Below, in pieces: positions 55,268 through 64,000 of a DNA stretch of 64,000 bases. The stretch spans positions 4,216,001 to 4,280,000 of the forward strand of contig NZ_CP033381.1 in assembly GCF_016865255.1 (NCBI RefSeq), in the 5' to 3' direction. The position numbers and the translations under genes are program-made. The notes under the pieces were generated by a model. That model saw only the letters and a program-made list of their open reading frames with translations, did not search any database and was not told where the DNA came from. Positions within the stretch are counted from its first letter, which is position 1; every line of letters starts with the position of its first letter. Source of the DNA: Methylomonas sp. LW13 (GTDB lineage: Bacteria; Pseudomonadota; Gammaproteobacteria; Methylococcales; Methylomonadaceae).

Positions 55268-57201
55268 GCACCCTGCCCCTGCTGCAACTTGAGCATATTC
55301 AACGCTTTTACCCCAACGGCGATGCCATCGTCCGCGCGCTGGACGATGTCTCGCTAAGCATCTGGCCCGGCGAATTTGTGGCGATCATCGGCCAGTCCGG
55401 CTCGGGCAAATCCACATTAATGAACCTGATCGGCTGTCTGGATAAAGCCGATGTCGGCAGCTACCAAGTGCTGGGGCAAAATGTCGCGGATTTAGACCCT
55501 GACCAACTGGCAGAGCTGCGCCGGGAAAGCTTTGGCTTTGTCTTCCAACGCTACAACCTGTTGAACACAGCAACCGCCACCGAAAATGTGGAAATTCCGG
55601 CCTTGTACGCCGGTCTACCTAAAGCCGAACGCCAGCAACGCGCCTTGCAATTGCTCGGCAAACTCGGTTTGGCAGAACGCAGCGGTCACAAACCCATGCA
55701 ACTGTCCGGCGGCCAACAGCAACGGGTTGCTATCGCCCGCGCCTTGATGAACGATCCGCCGGTCATCCTGGCCGACGAACCTACCGGCGCGCTGGACAGC
55801 CAAAGCGGTACGGAAGTGATGGCCTTGTTGAAAGCCTTGCATCAGGAAGGCCGCACCATTTTATTGATCACCCACGACGACAAAGTCGCCGCCCACGCCC
55901 AGCGTGTCATTCATATCGCCGACGGCAAAATCGTCAGCGACGGCACCGCCAATCAAAGCGGACAGCGATTGCCCCCTCCCCAGCACCGCGGCATCGGCGC
56001 GGCTGGTTTGCTGGCCGAACTGGGCGAAGCCGCCAAAACGGCATTGCGCTCCTTACGCGCCAATTTATTTCGTACCGCCCTCACCTTGCTGGGCATTGTG
56101 ATCGGCGTCGCCGCGGTCGTCACGATGCTGGCCGTCGGCCAGGGCAGCCAGGAAAAAGTGTTGGAACAGATGCGGACGATGGGCACCAATATCCTGTCTA
56201 TCCGTCCCGGCCTGACCGGCTTTCGCGGTGGCGGCGACGTGGCAACGCTAACGCTGGCCGATGCCGAGGCGGTTGCTGAACTGGACAATGTCGAATCGGC
56301 CTCACCGGAACGCAACAGTCGTTTGACGGTGCGTTATGGTTCGATTGATTATTCAACCAGTGTGCAAGGCGTTGCGCCGAGTATGCCCTCGGTGCGCGAC
56401 TGGCCGGTCGGCAGCGGCGACTTCTTCGACGAACGCGACCAACGCCGCTATGCACCGGTGATGGTACTGGGCGAAACCGTGCGCAAACTGCTTTTTGTGG
56501 AAGGCGAAGACCCTATCGGCCGCTTTGTGATGATAGGCAATATTCCGTTTGAAGTGATCGGCGTGATGTCGCCCAAAGGCGCCGATGCGATGGGCAGCGA
56601 CCGCGACGATGGTGTGTTTGTGCCGATCAGCACCGGTTTGATTCGGCTGTTTGGGCAGAAATATCTGGGTGGCATCACCGTCAAGGTCGGCGATTTAAGC
56701 CAAATCGACGCTACCCAACAAGCCATCAGCGACTTGTTGATCGCCCGCCACCAGACCGAGGATTTTCGGATACGCAACATGGCCTCCATCATCGAATCGG
56801 CCACCGAAACCCAGAACACCTTTACCCTGATGCTGGGCATCGTCGCGGCGATTTCCCTGCTGGTGGGCGGCATTGGCGTGATGAACATCATGCTGGTCAG
56901 CGTTACCGAACGCACCCGGGAGATTGGCATCCGCATCGCCACCGGCGCCCGCCGCCGCGACATCTTATTGCAGTTCAATACCGAAGCGGCAGTGGTCTGC
57001 ACCCTGGGCGGGCTGATGGGCGTGTTGCTGGGCTTTGCCGCCGGTTATGTGCTGAAGTATTTTGACATGGCGGTATTGTTCTCGCCGTTGCCGGCGATAT
57101 TGGCCTTCTCCTGCGCCTTCGGCACCGGCTTGCTGTTTGGTTATTTACCTGCCCGCAAAGCCGCCCATCTGGACCCGGTCGTGGCCTTGGCGGCGGAATG
57201 A
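55264..57201 (+). CDS. MacB-like ABC transporter, fused ATPase and permease
   Basis: A 645-residue protein. The ATPase part has Walker [15 protein letters not shown], signature [15 protein letters not shown] and Walker [13 protein letters not shown]. The permease part has the first helix at about 270-295 ([21 protein letters not shown]), a large periplasmic domain, and three more helices near the C-terminus ([20 protein letters not shown] and following). It drives mechanotransmission export of macrolides, peptides or haem intermediates in MacAB-TolC systems. The 5' end overlaps macA and the 3' end overlaps the NodT gene. Confidence 0.93.
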   Translation: MSTLPLLQLEHIQRFYPNGDAIVRALDDVSLSIWPGEFVAIIGQSGSGKSTLMNLIGCLDKADVGSYQVLGQNVADLDPDQLAELRRESFGFVFQRYNLLNTATATENVEIPALYAGLPKAERQQRALQLLGKLGLAERSGHKPMQLSGGQQQRVAIARALMNDPPVILADEPTGALDSQSGTEVMALLKALHQEGRTILLITHDDKVAAHAQRVIHIADGKIVSDGTANQSGQRLPPPQHRGIGAAGLLAELGEAAKTALRSLRANLFRTALTLLGIVIGVAAVVTMLAVGQGSQEKVLEQMRTMGTNILSIRPGLTGFRGGGDVATLTLADAEAVAELDNVESASPERNSRLTVRYGSIDYSTSVQGVAPSMPSVRDWPVGSGDFFDERDQRRYAPVMVLGETVRKLLFVEGEDPIGRFVMIGNIPFEVIGVMSPKGADAMGSDRDDGVFVPISTGLIRLFGQKYLGGITVKVGDLSQIDATQQAISDLLIARHQTEDFRIRNMASIIESATETQNTFTLMLGIVAAISLLVGGIGVMNIMLVSVTERTREIGIRIATGARRRDILLQFNTEAAVVCTLGGLMGVLLGFAAGYVLKYFDMAVLFSPLPAILAFSCAFGTGLLFGYLPARKAAHLDPVVALAAE

Positions 57202-58706
57202 ATAGGTACTATCTCAAGAAAGGCCGAAATTCGTCCTTCGACAAGCTCAGGACGAACGGTAAACAGTTGAAGCCGTTCGTGGTGAGCTTGTCGAACCATG
57301 AGCGGAATCAAATTGTTCCAAATTTCCTAACCGTCGCCGCGTTAGCTGGTCTATTGACGTTGACGACCGGCTGCAATTTATTGACCGAATACCAGCGCCC
57401 CGTCGTGGAAACGCCTACGCAATGGCGGGAGGCCGAACAAGCCAACAGCGCCAACATCAATCCGCAATGGTGGCAGGCGTTTGCCAGCGAACAGTTAAAC
57501 CGGTTGATGGCCGACGCACTGGCCTATAACAACGATTTGAACGCCGCCCGCCAGCGGATCGAACAAGCCCGCGCCCAGGCACGCATCGCCGGTGCCGGGC
57601 TATGGCCGGCCGCCAGCGTAAACGGCGATTTTACCGACACCCGCAACAACGCCAGCGACACGCAAAAAACCAGCGGCCAGCTGGACATTGCTTACGAAGT
57701 GGATTTGTGGGGCGCCAACCGGGCCCGGCGCGATGCCGGCAGCGCGCGCTTGCTCAGCCAGGTGTTTGCCCGCGATGCCTTGCAATTGGTAGTGATGGCC
57801 GATGTCGGCCAGGCCTACTTCAATTTGCTGGCTATCCAGGAGCGCCGGCAAATCGCCAGCGACTTTTTGGACACGGTCAGTGCGATTTTGACCATCATCG
57901 AAGCCCGGCAGCGGGCCGGTGCCGCTTACGAACTGGAAGTGGCGCAGCAGCGCACCGCCCAAGCCAACGCCCGCGCCAATCTGGATTTACTGACTCAACA
58001 GCAAACCCTGGCGGAAAACACGCTGGCCATTTTGCTGGGCCATCCGCCGCAACATCTGGTGCTGGAACCGGCCCAATTCGCCGCACTGAGCGTGCCGGCA
58101 ATCGCCGCCGAGCAGCCGGCCACGCTGTTGCAACGTCGGCCCGACATCGGCCAGTTGGAAATGGAATTGATCGCCGCCAATGCCGACATCGCCGTGGCCC
58201 GCGCGGCGTTTTATCCCAAACTGCAGCTCAGCCTGAGCAGCGTATTATCCAACCCGCAACCGGCCGGCGTGGCGGCCAGTCTGGCGGCCGGCTTGACCCA
58301 GCCTTTGTTTCAGGGCGGCCGCCTGGAAGGCGCCCTGGGCAACGCCCTGGCAACGAATGCCGAATTGGTGGAAAACTACCGAAAAACCGTATTGACCGCC
58401 TTCAAGGAAGTCGAAGACGCGGCCACCACCTACGCCAACTCCAGCCGCCGCCTGCAAGCCCTGCAACACGCCGCCGCCCAAGCCAAACTGGCCTACGACA
58501 TCTCGCAAAACCGCTACCGGCTCGGCGCGGTCGATTACCAAGCCCTGCTGAACGCGCAAAGCAGCTACCTGACCACCGAAAACAGCCGGGTGCAGGCCAG
58601 ATTGGATGTGTTGGTCTCCCAGGTGCAGATGTATAAGGCGCTGGGTGGCGGTTGGGCGTTGAATGAGCAGAATACGGATTTGTCGGCTGTGGGGCCAGGG
58701 CCTTAG
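57198..58706 (+). CDS. NodT-family outer-membrane efflux lipoprotein with REP-derived N-terminus
   Basis: A 502-residue protein: two OEP domains in the second to last part (LRLM... as VEDAATTYANSSRRLQALQH, and PDIGQLEMELIAANADIAVA). The lipobox is LTLTTGC near residue 59. Ahead of the signal sequence, residues about 12-36 are the translation of an inserted REP-like repeat (57230-57305). The insertion kept the frame, so the gene reads from ATGA overlapping macB. The true start may lie downstream. It completes the MacAB exit channel. Confidence 0.85.
   Translation: MNRYYLKKGRNSSFDKLRTNGKQLKPFVVSLSNHERNQIVPNFLTVAALAGLLTLTTGCNLLTEYQRPVVETPTQWREAEQANSANINPQWWQAFASEQLNRLMADALAYNNDLNAARQRIEQARAQARIAGAGLWPAASVNGDFTDTRNNASDTQKTSGQLDIAYEVDLWGANRARRDAGSARLLSQVFARDALQLVVMADVGQAYFNLLAIQERRQIASDFLDTVSAILTIIEARQRAGAAYELEVAQQRTAQANARANLDLLTQQQTLAENTLAILLGHPPQHLVLEPAQFAALSVPAIAAEQPATLLQRRPDIGQLEMELIAANADIAVARAAFYPKLQLSLSSVLSNPQPAGVAASLAAGLTQPLFQGGRLEGALGNALATNAELVENYRKTVLTAFKEVEDAATTYANSSRRLQALQHAAAQAKLAYDISQNRYRLGAVDYQALLNAQSSYLTTENSRVQARLDVLVSQVQMYKALGGGWALNEQNTDLSAVGPGP
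57230..57305. repeat. REP-like inverted repeat inside the NodT 5' coding region
   Basis: CTTCGACAAGCTCAGGACGA at about 57236-57255 and its counterpart CGTTCGTGGTGAGCTTGTCG at 57274-57293 pair imperfectly around a short spacer. This resembles the widespread CTTCGACAAGCTCAG intergenic repeat. It is in frame and translated. Confidence 0.8.
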
Positions 58707-59074
58707 CGGCAGATGGATTGGGGAAGATGTTACAGCCTTGCTTAATATCGGAAAGGCAACTATTCTCCTGATCAAGAACAAGAAATTGAAAACGGCTTTT
58801 CTTGGGTACTTGGGTTGTGCAGATTCTTGGATAGCACCGGTGTCGTACTTGTTTTCACGGCATGTCCTTTTTCTCGAAGTTAATTACTTAATAAACAATA
58901 ACTTGTCTAAATTGCAATCGAGTTATACGACATAATGTATTGGATTATTAGACAGACAATGTCTTATATACTACGTTAGGCATCACCGGAACATCTATCG
59001 CTCGCTCTGTACTTCGGATTGAGGACGGCGCGGACAATCAGCTGAGAGTTGAGAGCCAAGGTTCACACCTAAAC
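58707..59074. other. Intergenic region ahead of the cassette-like orphan
   Basis: The 370 bp after the NodT gene is A/T-rich between 58860 and 58975 and then holds GTTAGGC at 58975-58981. A 90-residue open frame at 58663-58935 overlaps the NodT end and lacks coding features. Confidence 0.4.
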
Positions 59075-59089
59075 AGGAGGAGATGAAAA

Positions 59090-59467
59090 ATGGGACATCT
59101 TGGGATGCTTGCGCTCGGCGTATTTATCGGCAGTCTCATCTGCATTGCGGTACGCAAAACGACAAACTGGTCAGACGCAGCGAAAGTAGTTGTTGCACTC
59201 ATAGGAGCAGCACTGTCCGGAACCGTCTTTACCTTCATCGAGAAAATTCTCGGCACTTCGCTAGGCGCGGCGATGTTTATGTACCCAGTTGGCCTAGCTT
59301 GGAGTCTAGTCTGGCTTTACGCCGACCAATCAATTGAACACATTAAGTCCACGGACTCCAACCAGAGAACCGCCGGTTGGCTGCATATCGCTGGAATCAT
59401 TTTGGGGACCATCTTTGTTCTGTTACTTCTGCTTTCGGAGAGCTTCCGCGCACTACTCCCAAAGTGA
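59090..59467 (+). CDS. Small multi-pass membrane protein
   Basis: A 125-residue protein with about four predicted membrane helices (residues 3-20, 30-52, 60-80, 95-117). No family is recognised. AGGAGG at 59075-59080 is a strong ribosome site. The gene is bounded by GTTAGGC at 58975-58981 and GCCTAAC at 59469-59475, the order expected in an integron gene cassette. After the stop, CCTCAATCAAGCCGAGCC and a GGCC hairpin resemble a truncated attC. Confidence 0.7.
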   Translation: MGHLGMLALGVFIGSLICIAVRKTTNWSDAAKVVVALIGAALSGTVFTFIEKILGTSLGAAMFMYPVGLAWSLVWLYADQSIEHIKSTDSNQRTAGWLHIAGIILGTIFVLLLLLSESFRALLPK

Positions 59468-59468
59468 T

Positions 59469-59544
59469 GCCTAACCCCTCAATCAAGCCGAGCCCCAACA
59501 GCCGTGCACTTGGCCGTCGCGGCCGTGCGGTGCATCATCAGCTC
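59469..59544 (+). repeat. Truncated attC-like element
   Basis: GCCTAAC at 59469-59475 follows the orphan stop by 2 bp; CAATCAAGCCGAGCC and a GGCC/GGCC hairpin (about 59509-59525) come next. A GTAGGGCGCATTAG REP begins at 59545 where the right arm of an attC would end. The resemblance is partial. Confidence 0.35.
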
Positions 59545-59630
59545 GTAGGGCGCATTAGCGATAGCGTAATGCGCCGCATGCTTGAAGGCCAACATATGCC
59601 GCAATACGGCTGCGCCTATTGACGCCCTAC
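59545..59630. repeat. REP-family palindrome near the RAYT gene
   Basis: GTAGGGCGCATTAGCGATAG at the left and GACGCCCTAC at the right belong to the family at 40025 and 40875, with a different middle. It lies about 65 bp beyond the 3' end of the second RAYT. Confidence 0.75.
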
Positions 59631-59696
59631 AATTGGACTTGTAACACGAAAACCGTAAGGCACCATAGCCAAAGGGCATTGTGCCGTATTTTAAAG

Positions 59697-60221
59697 TTAC
59701 TCAAAGTCATATAAATCTCCGTCAATTCCTGCCCAATCTAACGGATAGACGCCCTTTTCAACCCATCGGTGAAAAGTCGAGTATGGCCAGTGTTTTACTT
59801 GTGTTACCCAGCCATGTTTCACCGGGTTGTAATGTATATAATCCAAGTGGGCTTGAAAATCAGCTTCATCCCGTATCAGGTGCTCCCAATAACGCCGTTG
59901 CCATATTCCGCGTTCTCCGCGTCTAACTCTCACGTTCGATCTGCTTTCGGTTTTGGGTATTGCCTTGGAAAATCCAATTTTTATCAGCCGTATTCGCGTA
60001 GCGTAGTCGATGTCGTTTTCCGGTAACTCGATTAAACAATGCATGTGTTCGGGTAATACCACCCAACCGTGAATTTTGAACGGGTGATGTGTTTTTACCG
60101 TTTTGATCGCATCTTTTAACGGTTGAATATGTCGAATCAACAGATCGTTACCATTCCTTTGTAACAAATTGATGGTAAAAAAATAGGTACCGCCAGGGTG
60201 CCAAATTCTTCGGTAATCCAT
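59697..60221 (-). CDS. REP-associated tyrosine transposase (RAYT), second type
   Basis: About 174 residues. GGTYFFTINLLQRN, LPEHMHCLIELPE with the HxH metal pair, IWQRRYWEHLIRDE and YIHYNPVKHGW are the RAYT signatures. It differs from the RAYT at 13.9 kb. It lies between REP elements at 59545-59630 and 60251-60285, the latter at its 5' side. It is the probable mobiliser of the GTAGGGCGCATTAG family. Confidence 0.88.
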   Translation of the reverse strand: MDYRRIWHPGGTYFFTINLLQRNGNDLLIRHIQPLKDAIKTVKTHHPFKIHGWVVLPEHMHCLIELPENDIDYATRIRLIKIGFSKAIPKTESRSNVRVRRGERGIWQRRYWEHLIRDEADFQAHLDYIHYNPVKHGWVTQVKHWPYSTFHRWVEKGVYPLDWAGIDGDLYDFE

Positions 60222-60250
60222 TTTTTTATTTTCAATAGCAAGTTGATTCA

Positions 60251-60285
60251 ATGCGGCGCAATGCCCGTTGGTTATTGCGCCCTAC
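60251..60285. repeat. Half REP element at the RAYT 5' side
   Basis: GCGGCGCAATGCCCGTTGG and TTATTGCGCCCTACG match the right half of the 78 bp REP copies. Confidence 0.75.
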
Positions 60286-60899
60286 GTTGGACGCCCCAAC
60301 ACTTGCAGCCAGGCCGCATGCGCCTGAATAGTTGCCAACGCCGCTTGCAGCAAACCGGCACCCGGCTCGGTGCGATGCCAGGTGGAGGCGCCGGAGGGGT
60401 GCGGCAGTGGGATGACGTCGGTGTCGTGGCCGTGAAAATTCAAGTGGTGCAAACCGCCGATGACATCGCTGAGTTTATCGACCGGTAGCATTTGTTGAAT
60501 TGCCAGCTTGCCGACCGGGATGATTAACTTGGGCTGCAACAGCTCGACTTCCGCTTGCAGCCAGGACGCGCATTGCTGGATTTCCTGCGGATTGGGTACG
60601 CGGTCGCCGCCTTTGGGATTTTTACCGGGAAAGCAGCGGCAGACCGCCGCCATATAGACCCGCTCCCGAAAACTGGCTTCGTCCAGGCCGATCTGGGCAA
60701 ACCATTTGAACATCGTCTTACCCGCCGTCCAGGCAAACGGCCTGCCCAACACCCCTTCTTTATCGCCGGGTGCCTGACCGATTAGCAACACCGGCGACAG
60801 CACCGGCTTGCCGCTGACCACCGGGCGGATCATGGCCGGGCAGCGAGTACAGGCCAGCAGCGCTTGACGGTGTTGTAGCAAATGCTGTTGGTCGCTCAT
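60282..60899 (-). CDS. Uracil-DNA glycosylase family protein
   Basis: About 205 residues with family features: GQAPGDKEGVLGRPFAW for the active-site loop, CTRCPAMI and AAVCRCFPG as cysteine pairs of the kind that hold a 4Fe-4S cluster, and PHPSGAS near the C-terminus. It removes uracil from DNA in base-excision repair. The ATG at 60899 is chosen since the longer reading to 61118 includes sequence overlapping the exodeoxyribonuclease III gene. The two repair genes are in the same orientation. Confidence 0.85.
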   Translation of the reverse strand: MSDQQHLLQHRQALLACTRCPAMIRPVVSGKPVLSPVLLIGQAPGDKEGVLGRPFAWTAGKTMFKWFAQIGLDEASFRERVYMAAVCRCFPGKNPKGGDRVPNPQEIQQCASWLQAEVELLQPKLIIPVGKLAIQQMLPVDKLSDVIGGLHHLNFHGHDTDVIPLPHPSGASTWHRTEPGAGLLQAALATIQAHAAWLQVLGRPT

Positions 60900-60919
60900 G
60901 ATTGTCGGAATAAAAAAAT

Positions 60920-60982
60920 TAAAAACATCCCTCACCCTAACCCTCTCCTTTATGCCCTGCGGGTACGGAGGGAGAGGGGACT
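60920..60982. repeat. Intergenic repeat of the CCCTCACCC type, short copy
   Basis: AACATCCCTCACCCTAACCC followed by CTCTCC and then GGAGAGGGGACTTTT. It is a shorter relative of 2231-2336 and lies between two co-oriented repair genes. Confidence 0.55.
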
Positions 60983-60997
60983 TTTCGATCATTTCGC

Positions 60998-61762
60998 TCA
61001 AAGCGCCAGCTCGATGCCGACCGGGCAATGATCTGAGCCGAATACGTCCGGCAGAATGAACGCATCGCTGATTTGCCCGAGCAGCGCCTGGCTGGTCAGC
61101 ACGTAATCGATCCGCCAACCGATGTTCTTTTCACGGGCATTGGCGCGGTAGCTCCACCAGCTGTAAGCCACGGTATCCGGATGCAGGTGCCGAAAACTGT
61201 CGATCAAACCGGCCTCCACAAAATTGCTGAAACCATCGATCTCGACTTGGGTATAGCCGGCCGATTTGTTGTAATTGGCTTTGGGGCGGGCAATATCGAT
61301 GGCTTGATGGGCGACGTTGAAATCGCCGCAGGCAATCAGCGGTTTTTGGCTTTGCAGCTTTTGCATGTAGGCTAAAAACTCTTTATCCCAAGTCTGCCGA
61401 TAATCCAGTCTCGCCAAACCGTCGCCAGAGTTAGGCACGTAGACATTCAACAAATAAAATTTCTCGAATTCGGCGACGATGATCCGGCCTTCCTGGTCGT
61501 GTTCAGCGATGCCCATATCGTGCATCACTTGCAGCGGCTCCTGCCTACTTAATATCGCCACGCCGGAATAACCCTTGCGTTCCGCGGAGTTGGAGTACAG
61601 GTGATAGCCGTGTATATTTTCCAAAGCCTTGCTGACTTGCTCGTCTTGAGCCTTGGTTTCTTGCAGCAACACGCAGTCGGCATCGAGTTGGCTGAGCGTA
61701 TCGGCAAAACCTTTATCTTGCACGGCGCGAATGCCGTTGACGTTCCAGGAGATGATTTTCAT
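60998..61762 (-). CDS. xth: Exodeoxyribonuclease III
   Basis: A 254-residue EEP-family nuclease: KIISWNVNGIRAV, LQETKAQD with the metal Glu, LNVYVPNSG, CGDFNVAHQ and a terminal FGSDHCPV with the catalytic His. It acts as AP endonuclease and 3'-exonuclease in DNA repair. The ATG at 61762 matches the family N-terminus; one at 61774 adds four residues. Confidence 0.93.
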   Translation of the reverse strand: MKIISWNVNGIRAVQDKGFADTLSQLDADCVLLQETKAQDEQVSKALENIHGYHLYSNSAERKGYSGVAILSRQEPLQVMHDMGIAEHDQEGRIIVAEFEKFYLLNVYVPNSGDGLARLDYRQTWDKEFLAYMQKLQSQKPLIACGDFNVAHQAIDIARPKANYNKSAGYTQVEIDGFSNFVEAGLIDSFRHLHPDTVAYSWWSYRANAREKNIGWRIDYVLTSQALLGQISDAFILPDVFGSDHCPVGIELAL

Positions 61763-61834
61763 GTGGGGTTCCATTGGGATAGACCGAATTGACTGGGTAT
61801 TTTACCGGCTTGCGCGCCGCAACGGGGACGCGAT

Positions 61835-63238
61835 ATGAACAATTGGCGCCAGCGTAAACCCTGGCCGGCTGCTGACAATGTGCCGACAGAACATAGATTA
61901 ACCGCCACGTTAAGGTGGCCGCACCTGATGGCGCTGGGCGTGGGGGCGATTGTCGGCACTGGCATCTTAACCTTGATCGGGGTTGGCGCGGCCAAGGCCG
62001 GGCCGGGGGTGATATTGGCGTTTGTGATTGCCGGAGCGATTTGCGCCTGCGCGGCCTTGGCTTATGCGGAAATGGCCACGCTGATGCCGGCCGCCGGCGG
62101 CGCTTACACCTATGCCTATATCGTGATCGGCGAATGGGCCGCCTGGTTTGTGGGCTGGAGTTTGATTTTGGAATATTCGCTGGTGGTCAGTGCGGTGGCG
62201 GTGGGTTGGTCCGGTTATGCAGCGCCGCTGTTGCACGAAGGCTTGGGCGTACCGATGCAATGGATGCAAGGCCCGGAACTGGGTGGCTTGATTAACCTGC
62301 CGGCGATTTTCATCATCCTGGTAGTCACCGGCCTATTGCTGATCGGCACTAAAGAGAGCGCCAGCGTCAATGCCTTGTTAGTGGTGGTCAAGCTGACCGC
62401 ATTGCTGGTATTTATCGCGGTGGTGTTGCCGCTGTTCCAAGCCGAACATTTCCAACCTTTTATGCCGTTTGGTTTCATTAAAACCTTCGGCGCGGACGGC
62501 GTCGAGCGTGGCGTAATGGCTGCGGCGGCGATCATCTTTTTTGCCTTCTACGGCTTCGATGCGATTGCCACCGCGGCTGAGGAAACCCGTAACCCCGACC
62601 GCGATTTGGCGCTAGGCATCGTCGGCTCGATGCTAATCTGCGTGGCCATTTACGTCGTGGTGGCAGTGGCGGCACTGGGCGCTTTGGATTATCGGCGCTT
62701 CGCCGACAGCCCCGAGCCCCTGGCGCTGATTTTGCGCGAGTTGGGCAAACCTAACGCGGCGCGCTGGCTGGCGGCATCGGCCGTCATCGCCCTGCCGACG
62801 GTAGTGCTGGCGTTTTTTTACGGACAGAGCCGGATTTTCTTTGCGATGGCCCGCGACGGCTTGCTGCCGCGCGGCTTGGCCAAGGTGTCGCCACGCGGTA
62901 CGCCGGTTCGCACCAGTGTGTTTACCGCCGTGATCGTCAGTATCATCGCCGGCGTGTTTCCGCTGGCGGACATCGCTGCGCTGGCCAATGCCGGCACGCT
63001 GCTGGCATTCTGTGTCGTGGCGGTTTGCATGTTGTTGCTCAGGCATCAACAGCCGGAAATGCCGCGGAAATTCTCGGCACCGTTTGTCTGGATCACCGGA
63101 CCGGTGGCGATACTGGGCTGCCTGTATCTGTTTATCAGCCTGCCGAGCACTACGCAGCTGTATTTTCTGATCTGGAACCTGATCGGCTTTGCGGTTTATG
63201 GCCTGTACCGTTTGCGGCAGCCCGCGCCCCACGGCTGA
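61835..63238 (+). CDS. APC-family amino acid permease
   Basis: A 467-residue protein with about 12-14 transmembrane helices. The first helix reads LMALGVGAIVGTGILTLIGVGA (with the substrate-binding GxGTG), a central FFAFYGFDAIATAAEETRNP is typical of the CAT/YfnA subgroup, and the C-terminus is short and basic. It takes up amino acids, probably cationic, by proton symport. It lies divergent to xth. Confidence 0.9.
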   Translation: MNNWRQRKPWPAADNVPTEHRLTATLRWPHLMALGVGAIVGTGILTLIGVGAAKAGPGVILAFVIAGAICACAALAYAEMATLMPAAGGAYTYAYIVIGEWAAWFVGWSLILEYSLVVSAVAVGWSGYAAPLLHEGLGVPMQWMQGPELGGLINLPAIFIILVVTGLLLIGTKESASVNALLVVVKLTALLVFIAVVLPLFQAEHFQPFMPFGFIKTFGADGVERGVMAAAAIIFFAFYGFDAIATAAEETRNPDRDLALGIVGSMLICVAIYVVVAVAALGALDYRRFADSPEPLALILRELGKPNAARWLAASAVIALPTVVLAFFYGQSRIFFAMARDGLLPRGLAKVSPRGTPVRTSVFTAVIVSIIAGVFPLADIAALANAGTLLAFCVVAVCMLLLRHQQPEMPRKFSAPFVWITGPVAILGCLYLFISLPSTTQLYFLIWNLIGFAVYGLYRLRQPAPHG

Positions 63239-63257
63239 CGGGCCGGATTTGGCTGCA

Positions 63258-63746
63258 TTACATTTTCAGCTTACCGAGTTGCGCCTCAAATTCTTCCAAC
63301 GACATCGCCCCGCTCTTACCCACCCGCTGATGGCCAGCGTCGAAGAAATAGGTTCTGGGTAATTCGCCATACCAGGCCGGGTCGATCTCGTAACGCAGTT
63401 TTTCCGGATTATCGGAGGCGAAAGCCCAATTCTCCAGCCCGCCGAGTTTATGGCTGTCGATGATACGTTTGATCTCCGGCAAGGCTTCCGCGTCGTCGGT
63501 GGCTAGCATGACGATTTTCAAAGCCGGATGTTTCTCGTGCAGCTTACCCAGTATGTCCATGTCCTTCAGGCAGGATGGGCAATCCACCGACCAGATTGCC
63601 AGCATTAGCGGCTTGTTGGCATTTACCGCCAAAATCTGTTGGTAGCTGCCGGGAGTGAAGGGTTTTATTTCGGGCTGTTCCGCCAAAACCACGCTACAGC
63701 CAATGAGATTTAAAGCTAGACCAACCAGAATGGTTCTTGTGTTCAT
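63258..63746 (-). CDS. Exported thioredoxin-like (TlpA-type) protein
   Basis: A 162-residue protein with a signal peptide (LVGLALNLIGCSVVLA, containing Cys that may mark a lipoprotein) and a thioredoxin fold. The redox motif is CPSC in AIWSVDCPSCLKDMD, and LPRTYFFDAG places the cis-Pro. It probably acts in the periplasm in cytochrome or disulphide handling. It is convergent with the permease gene with 19 bp between. Its upstream region at 63747-64000 shows no gene. Confidence 0.82.
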   Translation of the reverse strand: MNTRTILVGLALNLIGCSVVLAEQPEIKPFTPGSYQQILAVNANKPLMLAIWSVDCPSCLKDMDILGKLHEKHPALKIVMLATDDAEALPEIKRIIDSHKLGGLENWAFASDNPEKLRYEIDPAWYGELPRTYFFDAGHQRVGKSGAMSLEEFEAQLGKLKM

Positions 63747-64000
63747 AGTATCCTTATTAAATTAGCTGCCAGGGCCGAATTTGCCATCAAAAAGAGGAAC
63801 ACCTTAGCGCCAGTCCAGACGACATTCAAGCCCAAACGGAAGAGATGACAATAAAGTTGCTGTGGTCCATGTTCAACTCAGGCGATGTAGTCATTTAACA
63901 TAGTTTATTACTTTGCTTTTACCTACCGGCTGCTTTAACGAATGGTTTAATCTTTTTAAGCCACGCAATCTTGTGCAAACCAATACGCCTATCAAATTAT

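Noticed and set aside
58663-58935. 90-residue open frame overlapping the NodT gene end
   Set aside because: It overlaps a well-supported gene, and the rest is A/T-rich intergenic sequence.
1-64000. CRISPR array, tRNA, rRNA or phage genes
   Set aside because: No regularly spaced direct repeats, no tRNA arms and no phage structural proteins were noticed by eye; a covariance search could still find a small RNA.

Overview
The window looks like a chromosomal segment of a gammaproteobacterium, most likely a Methylomonas-like member of the Methylococcales. That is an inference from gene content and style: a GH57/GlgX glycogen set, pgk, hslVU, ubiE-ubiJ-ubiB, glnE, ExeA/GspB-type genes, many REP-like palindromes and RAYT transposases. 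No methane oxidation gene or rRNA is present to prove it. No tRNA, CRISPR array or phage module was seen.

Layout. 1-0.5 kb: a small orphan gene followed by an attC-like palindrome. 0.6-8.6 kb: a glycogen-linked set with a phospholipase D-like protein, an EEP-family phosphoesterase that appears to carry two CBM21-type starch-binding modules, a GH57 branching enzyme, a DUF4912-type protein and, divergently, the debranching enzyme GlgX. 8.6-11.6 kb: a three-gene membrane operon led by a von Willebrand A protein. 11.7-12.9 kb: pgk. 13-14.5 kb: an exported orphan and a RAYT transposase inside its own palindromic repeats. 14.6-21.1 kb: a TetR-controlled RND tripartite efflux operon. 21.4-26.6 kb: an ECF sigma / FecR / TonB receptor / PepSY iron-uptake unit. 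26.7-32.5 kb: a cation diffusion facilitator, a D,D-carboxypeptidase with a SPOR tail, slyX, and an operon of a small acidic protein, a P-loop protein, metA and a guanine deaminase. 32.7-38.6 kb: hslV-hslU-DUF971-ubiE-(Uma2)-ubiJ-ubiB.

38.6-41.3 kb is the most scrambled stretch. It holds an orphan gene, a tsaA/trmO-like gene broken by an in-frame amber codon, a roughly 100 bp direct repeat in front of each, REP palindromes, and two large inverted copies of a roughly 300 bp repeat. After it come gspA-gspB, a cytochrome lipoprotein with a DcaP-type porin, glnE, an RNase T2, a second PLD-like protein, a probable type II restriction-modification pair (51.4-53.5 kb), a MacAB-NodT efflux operon (54-58.7 kb), an orphan membrane gene in a cassette-like setting, a second RAYT flanked by the same REP family as the 40 kb region, a uracil-DNA glycosylase, exodeoxyribonuclease III, an APC amino-acid permease and an exported thioredoxin-like protein.

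How it fits together: the housekeeping genes form tight overlapping operons, while accessory genes sit as single units between palindromic repeats. The most unusual items are the CBM21-EEP fusion beside glycogen enzymes, the REP/RAYT network with one REP translated into the N-terminus of an efflux lipoprotein, and three or four orphan genes with GTTRRRC...RYYYAAC-type boundaries that suggest stray integron-cassette-like modules without a visible integrase.
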